Notes: a model not told the origin generated them from the sequence alone. A DNA stretch of 64,000 nucleotides from Hyphomicrobiales bacterium (GCA_900470155.1 UBZT01000004.1:358583-422582), one strand, 5' to 3'. Counted from the first letter of the stretch, positions 16,913 to 27,609 are shown. A program made the numbers and translations.

Positions 16913-18328
16913 TCAGGTCTTCGTCCCACCCACCGTGATCTGGTCCATCCTGAGATGCGGCTGGCCGACGCCGACTGGAACCCATTGCCCGGCCTTGCCG
17001 CAATTGCCGATGCCGGTATCGAGCTTGGTGTCATTGCCGATCATCGAGATCCGCTTCATGGCGTCGGGACCATTGCCGATCAGCATCGCGCCCTTGACCG
17101 GTGCGCCGATCTTACCGTTTTCGATCAGATAGGCCTCGGTGCAGCCGAAGACGAACTTGCCCGAGGTGATGTCAACCTGGCCGCCGCCGAAGGAGACGGC
17201 ATAGATGCCCTTCTTCACCGAAGCGATGATCTCGTCCGGGCTCTTGTCGCCGGACAGCATGAATGTGTTGGTCATGCGCGGCATTGGCTGGTGCGCATAG
17301 CCCTGGCGCCGGCCGTTGCCGGTCGCCTTCATGCCCATCAGCCGGGCATTCTGCCGGTCCTGCATATAGCCGACCAGGCGTCCGTCCTCGATCAGCACAT
17401 TGTAGGCGGATGGCGTGCCCTCGTCGTCCACCGTGATCGAGCCACGCCGGTCATGGATCGTGCCGTCGTCGACGACGGTGACGCCGGGGGCAGCGACCAT
17501 CTCGCCCATAAGGCCGGCAAAGGCCGAGGTCTTCTTGCGGTTGAAGTCGCCTTCCAGTCCATGGCCGACCGCTTCATGCAGCATGACGCCCGGCCAGCCA
17601 TTGCCAAGCACGATGTCCATCGTGCCGGCCGGCGCCTCCTGCGCCTCGAGATTGACCAGCGCCTGGCGCAGTGCCTCGTCGGCACCGTGCTGCCAGCTTT
17701 CCGCGCTCAGGAATTCGTCGAAACCCATGCGGCCGCCGACGCCGAAGGAGCCGCTTTCCTGGCGCTCGCCCTGGCCGGTGATGACGGAAATGTTGATCCG
17801 GGTCATCGGTCGTATGTCGCGTACCCGGTGGCCGTCGGCACGGAGAATCTCCACCACCTGCCAGCTGGCGGCGATCGAGGCGGTCACCTGGCGCACCTTG
17901 TTGTCCTTGTCGCGCAGATAGGCGTCGATCTCGGACAGCAGCTTGACCTTCTCCTCGAAGGTCGGCGAACCGATCGGATTGCCGTCGCCGTAAAGCTTGG
18001 CATTGGTCCTTTGCGGTGCCGCCGCATAGGAACCCGAATGCCCATGGGTGACGGCTCCGACCGCATCGGCTGCACGCGACAGGGCGGCAAGCGACAACTC
18101 GCCGGCATGCGCATAACCCACCGCCTCGCCGGCGACTGCGCGCAGGCCAAAACCCTGGTCGGTATTGAAGGAGCCGCCCTTCAGCCGGCCATTGTCGAAG
18201 GTCAGCGATTCCGCCTGGGCGTGCTCTATGTACAGTTCACCATCATCGGCGCCGGCCAGGGCATCCGAGACGCGCTTCGTCAAGGTTGCCTCGTCGCAAT
18301 CGAAGAGGGAGAGAAGGTCCTGGGTCAT
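16913..18328 (-). CDS. tldD: Metalloprotease TldD
   Basis: 471 aa. The TldD/PmbA zinc motif HExxxH is present as HEAVGHGLEGD (about residue 250), and the C-terminal FGCTEAYLIENGKIGAPVKG is typical. TldD pairs with TldE/PmbA to degrade unfolded or leader peptides, for example in modified-peptide and antitoxin processing. pmbA is not in this window. The start MTQDLLSLFD was chosen over an upstream 13-residue extension. It is preceded by the IalB-family gene on the same strand. Confidence 0.95.
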   Translation of the reverse strand: MTQDLLSLFDCDEATLTKRVSDALAGADDGELYIEHAQAESLTFDNGRLKGGSFNTDQGFGLRAVAGEAVGYAHAGELSLAALSRAADAVGAVTHGHSGSYAAAPQRTNAKLYGDGNPIGSPTFEEKVKLLSEIDAYLRDKDNKVRQVTASIAASWQVVEILRADGHRVRDIRPMTRINISVITGQGERQESGSFGVGGRMGFDEFLSAESWQHGADEALRQALVNLEAQEAPAGTMDIVLGNGWPGVMLHEAVGHGLEGDFNRKKTSAFAGLMGEMVAAPGVTVVDDGTIHDRRGSITVDDEGTPSAYNVLIEDGRLVGYMQDRQNARLMGMKATGNGRRQGYAHQPMPRMTNTFMLSGDKSPDEIIASVKKGIYAVSFGGGQVDITSGKFVFGCTEAYLIENGKIGAPVKGAMLIGNGPDAMKRISMIGNDTKLDTGIGNCGKAGQWVPVGVGQPHLRMDQITVGGTKT

Positions 18329-18461
18329 GCTGGTCTCCTTGGCCGTGGCCCCTGCATGTAGGCGCACATAAGAAAAGGGGCAAGCCTGCAGGGCCTGCCC
18401 GTCTCATTCCAGTCTTCACGAAAAGCGGAGCGACTGCGGGCAGGGCCTCGCACTTCATATA

Positions 18462-18992
18462 TTATGGCAGCTTGTCATAGCCTTCGCCGAAGCCGGCGAG
18501 TTCGATCGGGATACCGACGCGGTCCTGATCGGCGGATTCGCGCAGCGCGAAAACGGCGGCCTTGCCGGCCCGCAGGATCTTCATCAGCTCTTCGTCGATC
18601 TCGACCTCGACATAACAGCCCTCGGAGAAGCAGCGGGTGAAATAGGCACGGCCGATGTTGTTGCCGTCGACGAACAGCTCCATGCCGTCCTTGAGCAGCA
18701 CGCCGAGCGGCGCCAGGATGCGAAGGATGCGGGCCTTGCGGTCGGCGGTCTTCAGCACCACGACGGACAGGCCGACCTCCGGTCGGTCGTCGGCAATGAC
18801 GTTCTGCATCAGTGCACATTGTTCGACCGTCGCGCCGGCCGGTTTGTCGCAGATCACCGACCACGCCCCATGATTGGAGCGGATCGTGCCGGGCGGTTGT
18901 TGTGGCTGTTGGCTCTGGGCCGGCATGGAAAGCGCGCCAAGGAAAAGGGCGCCTGCGGTCAAGCCGGACCAAAGAAGTCTTGGGAGACCCAT
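18462..18992 (-). CDS. Invasion-associated locus B (IalB) family protein
   Basis: 176 aa. Signal peptide (GLPRLLWSGLTAGALFLGAL, cleaved near AQSQQPQQ), then the IalB fold: HGAWSVICDKP, CALMQNV, a GVLLKDGMELFVDG-type segment and CFSEGCYVEVEID with paired cysteines. The family is named from Bartonella, where it aids erythrocyte invasion, but it is general in free-living rhizobia; here it is simply a periplasmic protein of unknown role. The start MGLPRLLW has an AGAGG ribosome site. It is divergent from coxB. Confidence 0.88.
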   Translation of the reverse strand: MGLPRLLWSGLTAGALFLGALSMPAQSQQPQQPPGTIRSNHGAWSVICDKPAGATVEQCALMQNVIADDRPEVGLSVVVLKTADRKARILRILAPLGVLLKDGMELFVDGNNIGRAYFTRCFSEGCYVEVEIDEELMKILRAGKAAVFALRESADQDRVGIPIELAGFGEGYDKLP

Positions 18993-19281
18993 GGATACCT
19001 CTGGAAAACGAATCATCCCGCACATTGTCGTCGTGGGGGTTGGGAAATGAAAGCCCCGCCGCTTGTTTTAAGGTTGAGTGCGGCATAATTGGGACCGCGT
19101 TTCGCCTTGCGGGAGCAAGATTGCCGCCTTGGCCAACCGCAACGGGCGAAAGCCATGCAATTGAGAGCATTGGCAATTGATGATGCGCAAAATGCCGCAC
19201 GGGCTTTGCCTGAGGCGTATTGCGAATGCGGCCAATCTATGATTTGAAACGACGACACTAGCATGATTTTTGCGCTATGGT

Positions 19282-19295
19282 TTGATGTGGATCAA
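19282..19295. promoter_or_regulatory. FNR/FixK-type anaerobox upstream of coxB
   Basis: TTGATGTGGATCAA is a perfect TTGAT-N4-ATCAA palindrome, the FNR/FnrN/FixK consensus. It ends 24 bp before the coxB ATG, inside the 327-bp gap shared with the divergent IalB-family gene. At that distance it should overlap or follow the promoter, which would suit repression of the high-oxygen oxidase when oxygen falls; this direction is inference. No other site was recognised in the gap. Confidence 0.65.
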
Positions 19296-19319
19296 GCGCT
19301 TGTGGGAGACCTAACCGTG

Positions 19320-20204
19320 ATGAAGAGAACCTATGCAGCATTGGCCGCGCTGGCCTGTCTGCTTTTCGCTTCTGTAAGCTTCGCCGACCAGCCCAGGCCC
19401 TGGCAGATGACGCTACAGGATGCGGCAACGCCAGTGATGTCGCAGATCAGATGGTTTGAGCAGTATACGCTCTGGTTCATCGTGCCGGTCACGATTTTCG
19501 TTCTGATCCTTCTCATCGTGGTGGGCGTCAAGTTTCGCGCCAAGGCGAACCCGGTTCCCTCGAAGACCAGCCACAACACGATGATCGAGATTGTCTGGAC
19601 GGTTGCGCCGGTACTCATTCTCTTCGCGATTGCCATTCCGTCCTTCAACCTGCTGACCTATCAGCTGAAGATGCCGGAAAACCCCGACCTGACGATCAAG
19701 GCGACCGCCACCCAGTGGCTGTGGAGCTATGAATATCAGGGCGAACAGGCCGTTTCCTTCGACAGCTATCTGCTCAAGGATACCGACCGCGCCGCCGCAG
19801 GCAAGGAAGACATGGCCCGTTATCCGCGTCTGCTCGCCGTCGACAACGAAGTGGTCGTTCCGATCGGCAAGACGGTGCGCATGCTGATCACCGCTGCTCC
19901 GACCGACGTCATCCACGCCTTTGCCATGCCGGCCTTCGGCATCAAGATCGATGCGATCCCCGGTCGTCTGAACGAGACCTGGTTCACAGCCGAGCGCGAA
20001 GGTCTCTACTACGGCCAGTGTTCGGAGCTGTGCGGCAAGGACCATGCGTTCATGCCGATCGCCATCCGCGTGGTCTCGGAAGACAAATATGCTGCCTGGG
20101 CTCAGGCGGCAACGAGCGACCTCGCTGGCGCAAACAAGGCGCTCATGGCAGCTGTCGACGGTGCTCCGGCTGCCGTCCAGACCGCCGCAAACGTTTCGAA
20201 CTAA
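19320..20204 (+). CDS. coxB: Cytochrome c oxidase subunit II (aa3 type)
   Basis: 294 aa. Signal peptide (about 1-22), two transmembrane helices (about 56-80 and 96-118), then the periplasmic CuA domain. The CuA ligands are in CSELCGKDHAFMPI, with the upstream His in VIHAFAMPAFGIK and the electron-entry Trp region WLWSYEYQG. It takes electrons from cytochrome c. The start MKRTYAAL was chosen for the signal peptide and the GGGAGA ribosome site; the frame is open a little further upstream. First gene of the oxidase operon. Confidence 0.97.
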   Translation: MKRTYAALAALACLLFASVSFADQPRPWQMTLQDAATPVMSQIRWFEQYTLWFIVPVTIFVLILLIVVGVKFRAKANPVPSKTSHNTMIEIVWTVAPVLILFAIAIPSFNLLTYQLKMPENPDLTIKATATQWLWSYEYQGEQAVSFDSYLLKDTDRAAAGKEDMARYPRLLAVDNEVVVPIGKTVRMLITAAPTDVIHAFAMPAFGIKIDAIPGRLNETWFTAEREGLYYGQCSELCGKDHAFMPIAIRVVSEDKYAAWAQAATSDLAGANKALMAAVDGAPAAVQTAANVSN

Positions 20205-20207
20205 TAA

Positions 20208-21899
<1,692 letters not shown>

Positions 21900-21927
21900 G
21901 CGCCGGTTCAGCCGACAGACAGAAACC

Positions 21928-21958
21928 GGGCGCCGCGACCTTCAAGATCGCGGCGCCC
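21928..21958 (+). other. Intercistronic hairpin between coxA and ctaB
   Basis: GGGCGCCGCGA (21928-21938) pairs perfectly with TCGCGGCGCCC (21948-21958) around a 9-nt loop. There is no T-run after it, so it should not terminate strongly. A GC-rich hairpin just after the structural genes would protect the coxBA message from 3' decay or cause partial termination, giving more subunit than assembly factor. Confidence 0.7.
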
Positions 21959-21988
21959 GTCAAGACCTTGGAAGGCGAGTTTAAGATT

Positions 21989-22945
21989 ATGACAGTCATC
22001 GACAATCGCGACGTATTCGGCATGGAAGGCGAAGTCCGCCTGTCCGAGGCCGGCCCGCGCGATTATTTCGAACTGCTGAAGCCGCGCGTCATGTCGCTTG
22101 TGGTTTTCACCGCCTTTGCCGGCCTGGTGCTCGCGCCGGGTTCGATCAATCCTTTTCTCGGCGCCATCGCGATCCTCTGCATCGCCGTCGGTGCCGGCGC
22201 CTCTGGCGCGCTCAACATGTGGTACGATGCCGATATCGATGCCATTATGACGCGTACTGCGACCCGCCCCATTCCCGCTGGCCGCATCCAGCCGACCGAG
22301 GCGCTCGCCTTCGGCCTCGTGCTTTCGGTGTTCTCGGTCGTCATTCTCGGTCTCGCAGTCAATTGGTTCTCGGCCGGGATCCTGGCATTCACCATCTTCT
22401 TCTACGCCGTCGTCTACACGATGTGGCTCAAGCGCTCGACGCCGCAAAACATCGTCATCGGCGGTGCCGCCGGCGCTTTCCCGCCCATGGTCGGCTGGGC
22501 CTGCGTCACCGGTGGCGTCTCGCTCGACAGCGTCGTTCTGTTCATGATCATCTTCCTCTGGACGCCTGCCCATTTCTGGGCACTGGCGCTGTTCAAGATG
22601 AAGGACTACGGTGCAGTCGGCGTACCGATGATGCCGAATGTTGCCGGCATCCCCTCGACCAAGCGCCAGATCGCTGCCTATGCGGTTCTGACCGCAGTGA
22701 CCGGCGTCATCCCGACCGTGACCGGACTTGCCTCGATCGGCTACGGCCTGTTTGCAGGCGGTCTCGGCATTGTCTTCGTCCTCTGTTCCATCGCCGTCTG
22801 GCGCATGCCCGACGGCGACGAAAAGATGGTGCCGGCCAAGAAGCTCTTCGCCTATTCGATCTTTTATCTCTTCGCGATCTTCTCGGCCCTTCTGGTTGAC
22901 CATTACATCGCGTCGTTTGCCCAGTTCTTCGGAGGTGCTGCCTGA
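21989..22945 (+). CDS. ctaB: Protoheme IX farnesyltransferase (heme O synthase)
   Basis: 318 aa, about nine transmembrane helices. Transfers a farnesyl group to protoheme to give heme O, the precursor of heme A for subunit I. UbiA-family motifs: [21 protein letters not shown] and the second Asp-rich loop after [17 protein letters not shown]. The start [11 protein letters not shown] follows GGAAGGCGAG; the longer open frame upstream overlaps coxA and the hairpin and is not coding. It overlaps the next small gene by one base (TGATG). Confidence 0.96.
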   Translation: MTVIDNRDVFGMEGEVRLSEAGPRDYFELLKPRVMSLVVFTAFAGLVLAPGSINPFLGAIAILCIAVGAGASGALNMWYDADIDAIMTRTATRPIPAGRIQPTEALAFGLVLSVFSVVILGLAVNWFSAGILAFTIFFYAVVYTMWLKRSTPQNIVIGGAAGAFPPMVGWACVTGGVSLDSVVLFMIIFLWTPAHFWALALFKMKDYGAVGVPMMPNVAGIPSTKRQIAAYAVLTAVTGVIPTVTGLASIGYGLFAGGLGIVFVLCSIAVWRMPDGDEKMVPAKKLFAYSIFYLFAIFSALLVDHYIASFAQFFGGAA

Positions 22946-23082
22946 TGGAAACCGTCAAGCTGAACGAGGCCCAGAAGAAATCGCGTCGCGGCCGCAATGT
23001 TGCGCTCGGCGTCCTGCTGGCAGCGCTCGTTGTGATCTTCTACATCGTCACGATCGTCAAGATCGGCAGCGTCGGGCATTAA
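22945..23082 (+). CDS. 45-residue single-helix membrane protein of the cox operon (CoxF-like)
   Basis: 45 aa: a basic N-terminus ([11 protein letters not shown]) followed by one transmembrane helix ([20 protein letters not shown]) and a short tail. It is encoded between ctaB and ctaG, with its ATG overlapping the ctaB stop (TGATG) and the ctaG start 12 bp after its stop. Both gaps are operon-tight, so it is surely translated. Genes of this size at this place in rhizobia are often named coxF; the role is not established. It could be an assembly factor or a small oxidase subunit. Confidence 0.8.
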   Translation: METVKLNEAQKKSRRGRNVALGVLLAALVVIFYIVTIVKIGSVGH

Positions 23083-23094
23083 GGAGCAGCGGGC

Positions 23095-23703
23095 GTGAGC
23101 GAACTCATCCGGAAAGACAAGACCGCCAAGCGCCGCGACCTCGGGGTTGCGACGGCCTGTTTCGTCTTCGTCGGCGCGATGGTCGGCGCGGCCTATGCCG
23201 CGGTGCCGCTCTATCAGTTGTTTTGCCAGGTAACTGGCTATGGCGGCACGACCAAGCGGGTCGAGCAGGCATCCGACGTCATTCTCGATCGTACGATCGA
23301 TGTTACCTTCGACGCCAATGTCTCGAATGGTCTGAACTGGGAGTTCCGCCCGGTCGACAAAGAGATCAGCCCGCGTATCGGTGAGACTGTCGAAATTCGC
23401 TATGTCGCGACGAATCATTCGTCGCGTCCGGTCACTGGCGAGGCGATCTTCAACGTCACGCCGGGCGAAGCCGGCGCCTACTTCAACAAGGTCCAGTGCT
23501 TCTGTTTCACCGAGACCACGTTGCAGCCGGGCGAGACCATGGAAATGCCGGTCGTGTTTTTTGTCGATCCCGCGATTGTTGACGCGGAAGAGACAAAGGG
23601 CCTCGGCACGATTACCCTGTCCTACACCTTCTATCCGCGCGAGGATCAGAAGCCGGTGGCCGCTCTGTCGGCCGGGGAAGAGGTCGGACAGCCGAAACTG
23701 TGA
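23095..23703 (+). CDS. ctaG: Cytochrome c oxidase assembly protein CtaG (Cox11)
   Basis: 202 aa, GTG start behind AAGGAGCA. One transmembrane helix near the N-terminus (about 14-38, ending [18 protein letters not shown]), then a periplasmic immunoglobulin-like domain with the copper-binding CFCF (KVQCFCFTE) and the [13 protein letters not shown] block. It delivers copper to the CuB site of subunit I. Confidence 0.96.
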   Translation: MSELIRKDKTAKRRDLGVATACFVFVGAMVGAAYAAVPLYQLFCQVTGYGGTTKRVEQASDVILDRTIDVTFDANVSNGLNWEFRPVDKEISPRIGETVEIRYVATNHSSRPVTGEAIFNVTPGEAGAYFNKVQCFCFTETTLQPGETMEMPVVFFVDPAIVDAEETKGLGTITLSYTFYPREDQKPVAALSAGEEVGQPKL

Positions 23704-23760
23704 GAGAGGGGTCCGGTTCGCCGGGTCTCGTTATGAAATTGACATTCGGGGATTGCTGAG

Positions 23761-24636
23761 ATGGCCGAAGCGCACACCAAGAACCACGACTACCACATCA
23801 TCGATCCGAGCCCCTGGCCGCTTTTGGCATCGATCGGTGCATTCATCATCACCTTTGGCGGCGTAGCCTATATGCGCTTCCTGTCGGGTGGCTCGTTCAA
23901 GCTGTTCGGCCTGGAAATGGCGAGCCCGTGGCTGTTCTTCATCGGCCTGGCGATCATCCTGTTCACCATGTTCGCCTGGTGGGCCGACACGATCAAGGAA
24001 GCCCATGCCGGTCATCATACCCGGGTGGTGTCGCTGCATCTGCGCTATGGCATGATCATGTTCATCGCGTCGGAAGTGATGTTCTTCGTCGCCTGGTTCT
24101 GGGCCTTCTTCGACGCCAGCCTCTTCCCGCACGAAGCGATCCAGGCAAGCCGCGTCGAGTTCACCGGCGGTCAGTGGCCGCCTGTTGGCATCGAGGTTGT
24201 CGATCCGTGGCATCTGCCGCTCTACAACACCATCATCCTGCTGCTGTCCGGCACCTGTGTCACCTGGGCGCACCACGCCATGCTGCACAACGACCGCAAG
24301 GGCCTGATCTCCGGCCTGACCCTGACGGTCCTGCTCGGTATCCTGTTCTCCTTCGTTCAGGCCTACGAGTACATGCACTCGCCATTCGACTTCAAGAATT
24401 CGATCTATGGCGCGACATTCTTCATGGCGACCGGTTTCCACGGCTTCCACGTTCTGGTCGGCACGATCTTCCTGATCGTCTGCCTGTTCCGCGCGTTGGC
24501 CGGCCACTTCACCCCGCAGCAGCATTTCGGCTTCGAAGCCGCTGCCTGGTACTGGCATTTCGTCGACGTGGTCTGGCTGTTCCTCTTCTTCGCCATCTAT
24601 ATCTGGGGCGATTGGGGCGCACCGCTGGCGCATTGA
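23761..24636 (+). CDS. coxC: Cytochrome c oxidase subunit III (aa3 type)
   Basis: 291 aa, seven transmembrane helices. Typical blocks: YHIIDPSPWPLLAS at the start, WWADTIKEAHAGHHT, SEVMFFVAWFWAFFDASL with the helix III Glu, and GFHGFHVLVGTIFL near the end. It stabilises the catalytic core and proton uptake. A strong terminator follows 26 bp after the stop. Confidence 0.97.
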   Translation: MAEAHTKNHDYHIIDPSPWPLLASIGAFIITFGGVAYMRFLSGGSFKLFGLEMASPWLFFIGLAIILFTMFAWWADTIKEAHAGHHTRVVSLHLRYGMIMFIASEVMFFVAWFWAFFDASLFPHEAIQASRVEFTGGQWPPVGIEVVDPWHLPLYNTIILLLSGTCVTWAHHAMLHNDRKGLISGLTLTVLLGILFSFVQAYEYMHSPFDFKNSIYGATFFMATGFHGFHVLVGTIFLIVCLFRALAGHFTPQQHFGFEAAAWYWHFVDVVWLFLFFAIYIWGDWGAPLAH

Positions 24637-24662
24637 GCGCCGCGCGTCGAAAACCGGATCAA

Positions 24663-24687
24663 GGGCGGCCCGTGTGCCGCCCTTTTT
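24663..24687 (+). terminator. Rho-independent terminator after coxC
   Basis: GGGCGGC (24663-24669) pairs with GCCGCCC (24676-24682) around a 6-nt loop, followed by TTTTTCTT. This closes the structural oxidase operon; DUF983 and surf1 then need read-through or their own promoter. Confidence 0.88.
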
Positions 24688-24793
24688 CTTGCCGAATTTT
24701 CTTGGTGCCTGCGACCATCGGGCCAATAGAGTGCAGCGGCGCATTGGTCTAATGCTTGGCAAAAGCCAAATGCACGCCCTATGGGAGAAAACT

Positions 24794-25177
24794 ATGACCG
24801 AAGATACAGCCCAGTTTCCGCCCGTCGATCCGGTCAAGGCGGCATTGTCCGCCTCCTGCCCACGCTGCGGCAATGGCCGCCTGTTCGATGGCCTGACCAA
24901 GCCGAAGACCCAGTGTTCGAGCTGTGGTCTCGACTATTCCTTTATCGATGCCGGCGATGGTCCGGCGATCTTTGTCATCCTGCTCGTCGACTTCCTCGTC
25001 GTCGGTCTCGCTGTCTGGGTGGAGATCAACTACCAGCCGTCGATCTGGCTGCATCTGCTGGTCTTTGCGCCGCTCGCCGTCGCCCTCTCGCTGTGGCTGA
25101 TGCGCACCCTGAAGGCCTGGCTGATTGCCATGCAGTACAAGCACAATGCCTCCGAAGGGGCGATCGACCGTGGCTGA
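24794..25177 (+). CDS. DUF983 zinc-ribbon membrane protein
   Basis: 127 aa. A four-Cys ribbon near the N-terminus (CPRCGNGRLFDG about 22, CSSCGLDY about 43) is followed by two transmembrane helices (about 58-80 and 86-106). DUF983 proteins are regularly found beside surf1 and cox genes in alphaproteobacteria and probably help metal handling or oxidase assembly (inference from context). The start at MTEDTAQFPP has a GGGAGAA ribosome site. Its stop overlaps the surf1 start by 8 bp. Confidence 0.88.
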   Translation: MTEDTAQFPPVDPVKAALSASCPRCGNGRLFDGLTKPKTQCSSCGLDYSFIDAGDGPAIFVILLVDFLVVGLAVWVEINYQPSIWLHLLVFAPLAVALSLWLMRTLKAWLIAMQYKHNASEGAIDRG

Positions 25178-25949
25178 TCAGCCGACAGAACCTGTCGAGC
25201 CGCCAGCACCGCCGCGCCGCTGGCGCTTCTGGACCGGCCTCGTTCTGGTGCCCGTGGCGCTGGCGATCCTCATGTCGCTCGGCACCTGGCAGGTCCAGCG
25301 TCTCTACTGGAAGGAAGCCCTGATCGCCTCGATCGAGGAACGTCGCCATGCGCCGCCACTGGACATGGCCGGTATCGAAGCATTGCTGGCTGCGGGCGAT
25401 GATGTCGATTACAGGGCAGCGACCGCGGAGGGCCGCTTCCTGCATGACAAGGAGCGCCATTTCCTCGCCACCTTCCAGGGTCAGTCGGGCTTTTATCTCT
25501 ACACGCCGCTGCAACTGGCCGACGGGCGCTATCTCTTCGTCAATCGCGGCTTCGTGCCCTACGACCGCAAACAGGCATCCACCCGTCCGCAAAGCCTCAT
25601 CGAAGGGCCAGTGAAGGTGACCGGTCTTGCCCGCGCGCGTCTGGGCGAAAAGCCGTCCTCAATGGTTCCCGACAATGACGAAGGCCGCAATATCTTCTTC
25701 TGGAAGGATCTGACCCGCATGGCAGCCACGACCGGCCTGCCGGATGACAAGGTGCTGCCGTTTTTCCTCGACGCCGATGCGACCCCTCTGCCGGGCGGTC
25801 TGCCCATGGGCGGCGTGACCCAGATCGACCTGCCCAACAGCCATCTGCAATATGCCGTGACCTGGTACGGCCTTGCCGTTGCCTTGCTCGCCGTGTCGAT
25901 TGCCGGCGTGTTCGGTCGCAGGAAGCAGCCGGGCGCCTCCCACTCGTGA
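25170..25949 (+). CDS. SURF1 family cytochrome oxidase biogenesis protein
   Basis: 259 aa, GTG start inside the end of the DUF983 gene behind GAAGGGG. Two transmembrane helices flank a periplasmic domain: one near the N-terminus (WTGLVLVPVALAILMSLGTW, about 18-37) and one near the C-terminus (YGLAVALLAVSIAGVF). SURF1 landmarks are LGTWQVQRLYWKE, GFYLYTPLQLADGRYLFVNRG and VPYDRK. It helps insert heme a into subunit I. Confidence 0.94.
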   Translation: MADQPTEPVEPPAPPRRWRFWTGLVLVPVALAILMSLGTWQVQRLYWKEALIASIEERRHAPPLDMAGIEALLAAGDDVDYRAATAEGRFLHDKERHFLATFQGQSGFYLYTPLQLADGRYLFVNRGFVPYDRKQASTRPQSLIEGPVKVTGLARARLGEKPSSMVPDNDEGRNIFFWKDLTRMAATTGLPDDKVLPFFLDADATPLPGGLPMGGVTQIDLPNSHLQYAVTWYGLAVALLAVSIAGVFGRRKQPGASHS

Positions 25950-26018
25950 CAGGCGTCAAATTCCGCTAGAACAGACGCCAGGCCGGATTCGCACTGGCGC
26001 AGGGGGGACACTGACACA

Positions 26019-26384
26019 ATGGGTTTTCTGGCTTCGACACTGGTAGCGCTCGTCGCGCTCGAGCATATCTACATCCTGATCCTCGAAATGTTTCTCTGGA
26101 CCACGCCCTATGGCCGCAAGGCCTTCGGCATGAAGCCGGAGCAGGCCGAGGCAACCAAGGTGCTGGCTGCCAACCAGGGGCTCTACAACGGCTTCCTCGC
26201 CATCGGCCTGATCTGGGGCCTGCTGCATCCCGATCTGTCGGTCGGTTATCAGATACAGCTGTTTTTCCTTGGCTGTGTGCTGGTCGCTGGCCTATATGGG
26301 GGGATGACGGCGTCGCGGAAGATCCTTTTTATACAGGCATTGCCCGCCGCCATCGCCATCCTTGCTGTCCTGATCGCTGGCTGA
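26019..26384 (+). CDS. DUF1304 small integral membrane protein
   Basis: 121 aa with four hydrophobic helices. The family pattern is visible: ALEHIYILILEMFLW, then NQGLYNGFLAIGLIWG and GLYGGMTASRKILFIQALPAAIA. Function unknown. It is 5 bp upstream of ispH and probably co-transcribed with it. Confidence 0.87.
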   Translation: MGFLASTLVALVALEHIYILILEMFLWTTPYGRKAFGMKPEQAEATKVLAANQGLYNGFLAIGLIWGLLHPDLSVGYQIQLFFLGCVLVAGLYGGMTASRKILFIQALPAAIAILAVLIAG

Positions 26385-26389
26385 ACTGA

Positions 26390-27394
26390 ATGAACATGCA
26401 TATCGACCGACCACCCCTGACGATCAGGCTTTGCGGCCCGCGCGGCTTCTGCGCCGGCGTCGACCGTGCCATCCAGATCGTCGTACTTGCCCTCAAGCGC
26501 TATGGGGCGCCGGTCTATGTGCGCCACGAGATCGTCCACAATCGTTATGTCGTCGAGGGCCTGGAGGCCAAGGGCGCGATCTTTGTCGAGGAACTGGACG
26601 AGATCCCGGCCGAGCATCGCCAGCAGCCGGTCGTCTTTTCCGCCCATGGCGTGCCGAAATCGGTGCCGGAGGATGCCCAGAGCCGCAACCTCTTCTATCT
26701 CGACGCCACATGCCCGCTGGTCTCCAAGGTCCACAAGCAGGCCATGCGCCACGAGCGCCTTGGCCGCCATGTCATCCTGATCGGTCATGCCGGTCATCCG
26801 GAAGTGGTCGGCACCATGGGCCAGCTGCCGCCGGGCACAGTCTCGCTTGTCGAGACCGTCGAGGATGCCGAGGCCTATCAGCCCGTCGATCCCGACAATC
26901 TCGGCTTTGTCACCCAGACCACGCTCTCGGTCGATGACACCGCCGGCGTCATCGCCAAGCTGCACGAACGCTTCCCCAATCTGACCGCGCCGTCTGCCGA
27001 CAGCATCTGCTATGCGACGACCAACCGCCAGGAGGCGGTCAAGCAGGCCGCTCCCGGCTGCGACCTGTTCATCGTCGTCGGTGCCCCCAACTCGTCCAAT
27101 TCCAAGCGCCTTGTCGAGGTGGCGCTGAGGGCAGGGGCCACCCGCTCCCTGCTCGTCCAGCGCGCCGCCGAAATCGACTGGGACGATGTCGGCACGATCG
27201 GCACACTCGGCATTTCCGCCGGAGCCTCGGCCCCGGAGGTCATCGTCGACGAAATCATCGAAGCTTTCCGCACCCGCTTCGACGCCAAGGTCGAACTGGC
27301 GATCACCACGGAAGAAAACGAACACTTCCTGGTCAATCGCGAACTGCGCGAGGTCGAACTGACCCGCGACGACATGGCCTGGGTCAACGGCTGA
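26390..27394 (+). CDS. ispH: 4-hydroxy-3-methylbut-2-enyl diphosphate reductase
   Basis: 334 aa. Last enzyme of the methylerythritol phosphate pathway, producing isopentenyl and dimethylallyl diphosphate. The three cluster cysteines are seen in [23 protein letters not shown] and [10 protein letters not shown]. The SAHGVP and GAPNSSNS motifs are intact. An active start [19 protein letters not shown] is used. No terminator is obvious after the stop. Confidence 0.97.
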   Translation: MNMHIDRPPLTIRLCGPRGFCAGVDRAIQIVVLALKRYGAPVYVRHEIVHNRYVVEGLEAKGAIFVEELDEIPAEHRQQPVVFSAHGVPKSVPEDAQSRNLFYLDATCPLVSKVHKQAMRHERLGRHVILIGHAGHPEVVGTMGQLPPGTVSLVETVEDAEAYQPVDPDNLGFVTQTTLSVDDTAGVIAKLHERFPNLTAPSADSICYATTNRQEAVKQAAPGCDLFIVVGAPNSSNSKRLVEVALRAGATRSLLVQRAAEIDWDDVGTIGTLGISAGASAPEVIVDEIIEAFRTRFDAKVELAITTEENEHFLVNRELREVELTRDDMAWVNG

Positions 27395-27480
27395 GGCACG
27401 ACAAGTGAAGTAGGCGTCTTGCCTTCCACCCCGGCCATCATGTAGATTTGTTACTGCGCTTTAAAGAAAGGAGGGATCCC

Positions 27481-27555
27481 GTGCACAGTCATTATTTCCG
27501 GTTCAACCGGCAACGTGGTCCCGTCCAGGCCCTGCAAATGCGTTTGCAGGGCTGA
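27481..27555 (+). CDS. Putative regulatory leader peptide upstream of the ABC-F gene
   Basis: 24 codons plus stop, GTG start. The Shine-Dalgarno AAAGGAGG, 6 nt before the GTG, is the best-looking ribosome site in this part of the window. The peptide starts MHSHYFRFNR, ends ALQMRLQG, and is rich in Arg, His and Gln. The last ten codons lie on a perfect 10-bp hairpin. It lies 166 nt upstream of an ABC-F ATPase, the family whose resistance members are often controlled by ribosome stalling on such leaders. Translation is inferred only from the ribosome site and the context; the peptide has no recognised homologue here. Confidence 0.6.
   Translation: MHSHYFRFNRQRGPVQALQMRLQG
27529..27552 (+). promoter_or_regulatory. 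Perfect hairpin covering the end of the leader ORF
   Basis: GCCCTGCAAA (27529-27538) and TTTGCAGGGC (27543-27552) are exact complements around a TGCG loop; the leader stop codon follows directly. A ribosome moving through, or stalling on, the last leader codons would melt it, making it a sensor for leader translation. Further down, GGTCT at 27588-27592 can pair either with AGACC (27560-27564) just after the leader or, extended to CTGGTCT, with AGACCAG (27705-27711) just before the ABC-F start. Confidence 0.6.
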
Positions 27556-27609
27556 TCAGAGACCGTTTCTCAGCGACACCTTCTCCTGGTCTGCCCTTCG
27601 TGGCCCGCA

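Noticed and set aside
18394..18444. CCTGCCCG and CGGGCAGG as a terminator after the IalB-family gene
   Set aside because: An 8-bp stem with a 35-nt loop and no T-run is too weak to call.
27498..27510. CCGGTTCAACCGG as a tRNA T-arm
   Set aside because: No acceptor, D or anticodon arm can be built around it; it lies within the leader ORF.
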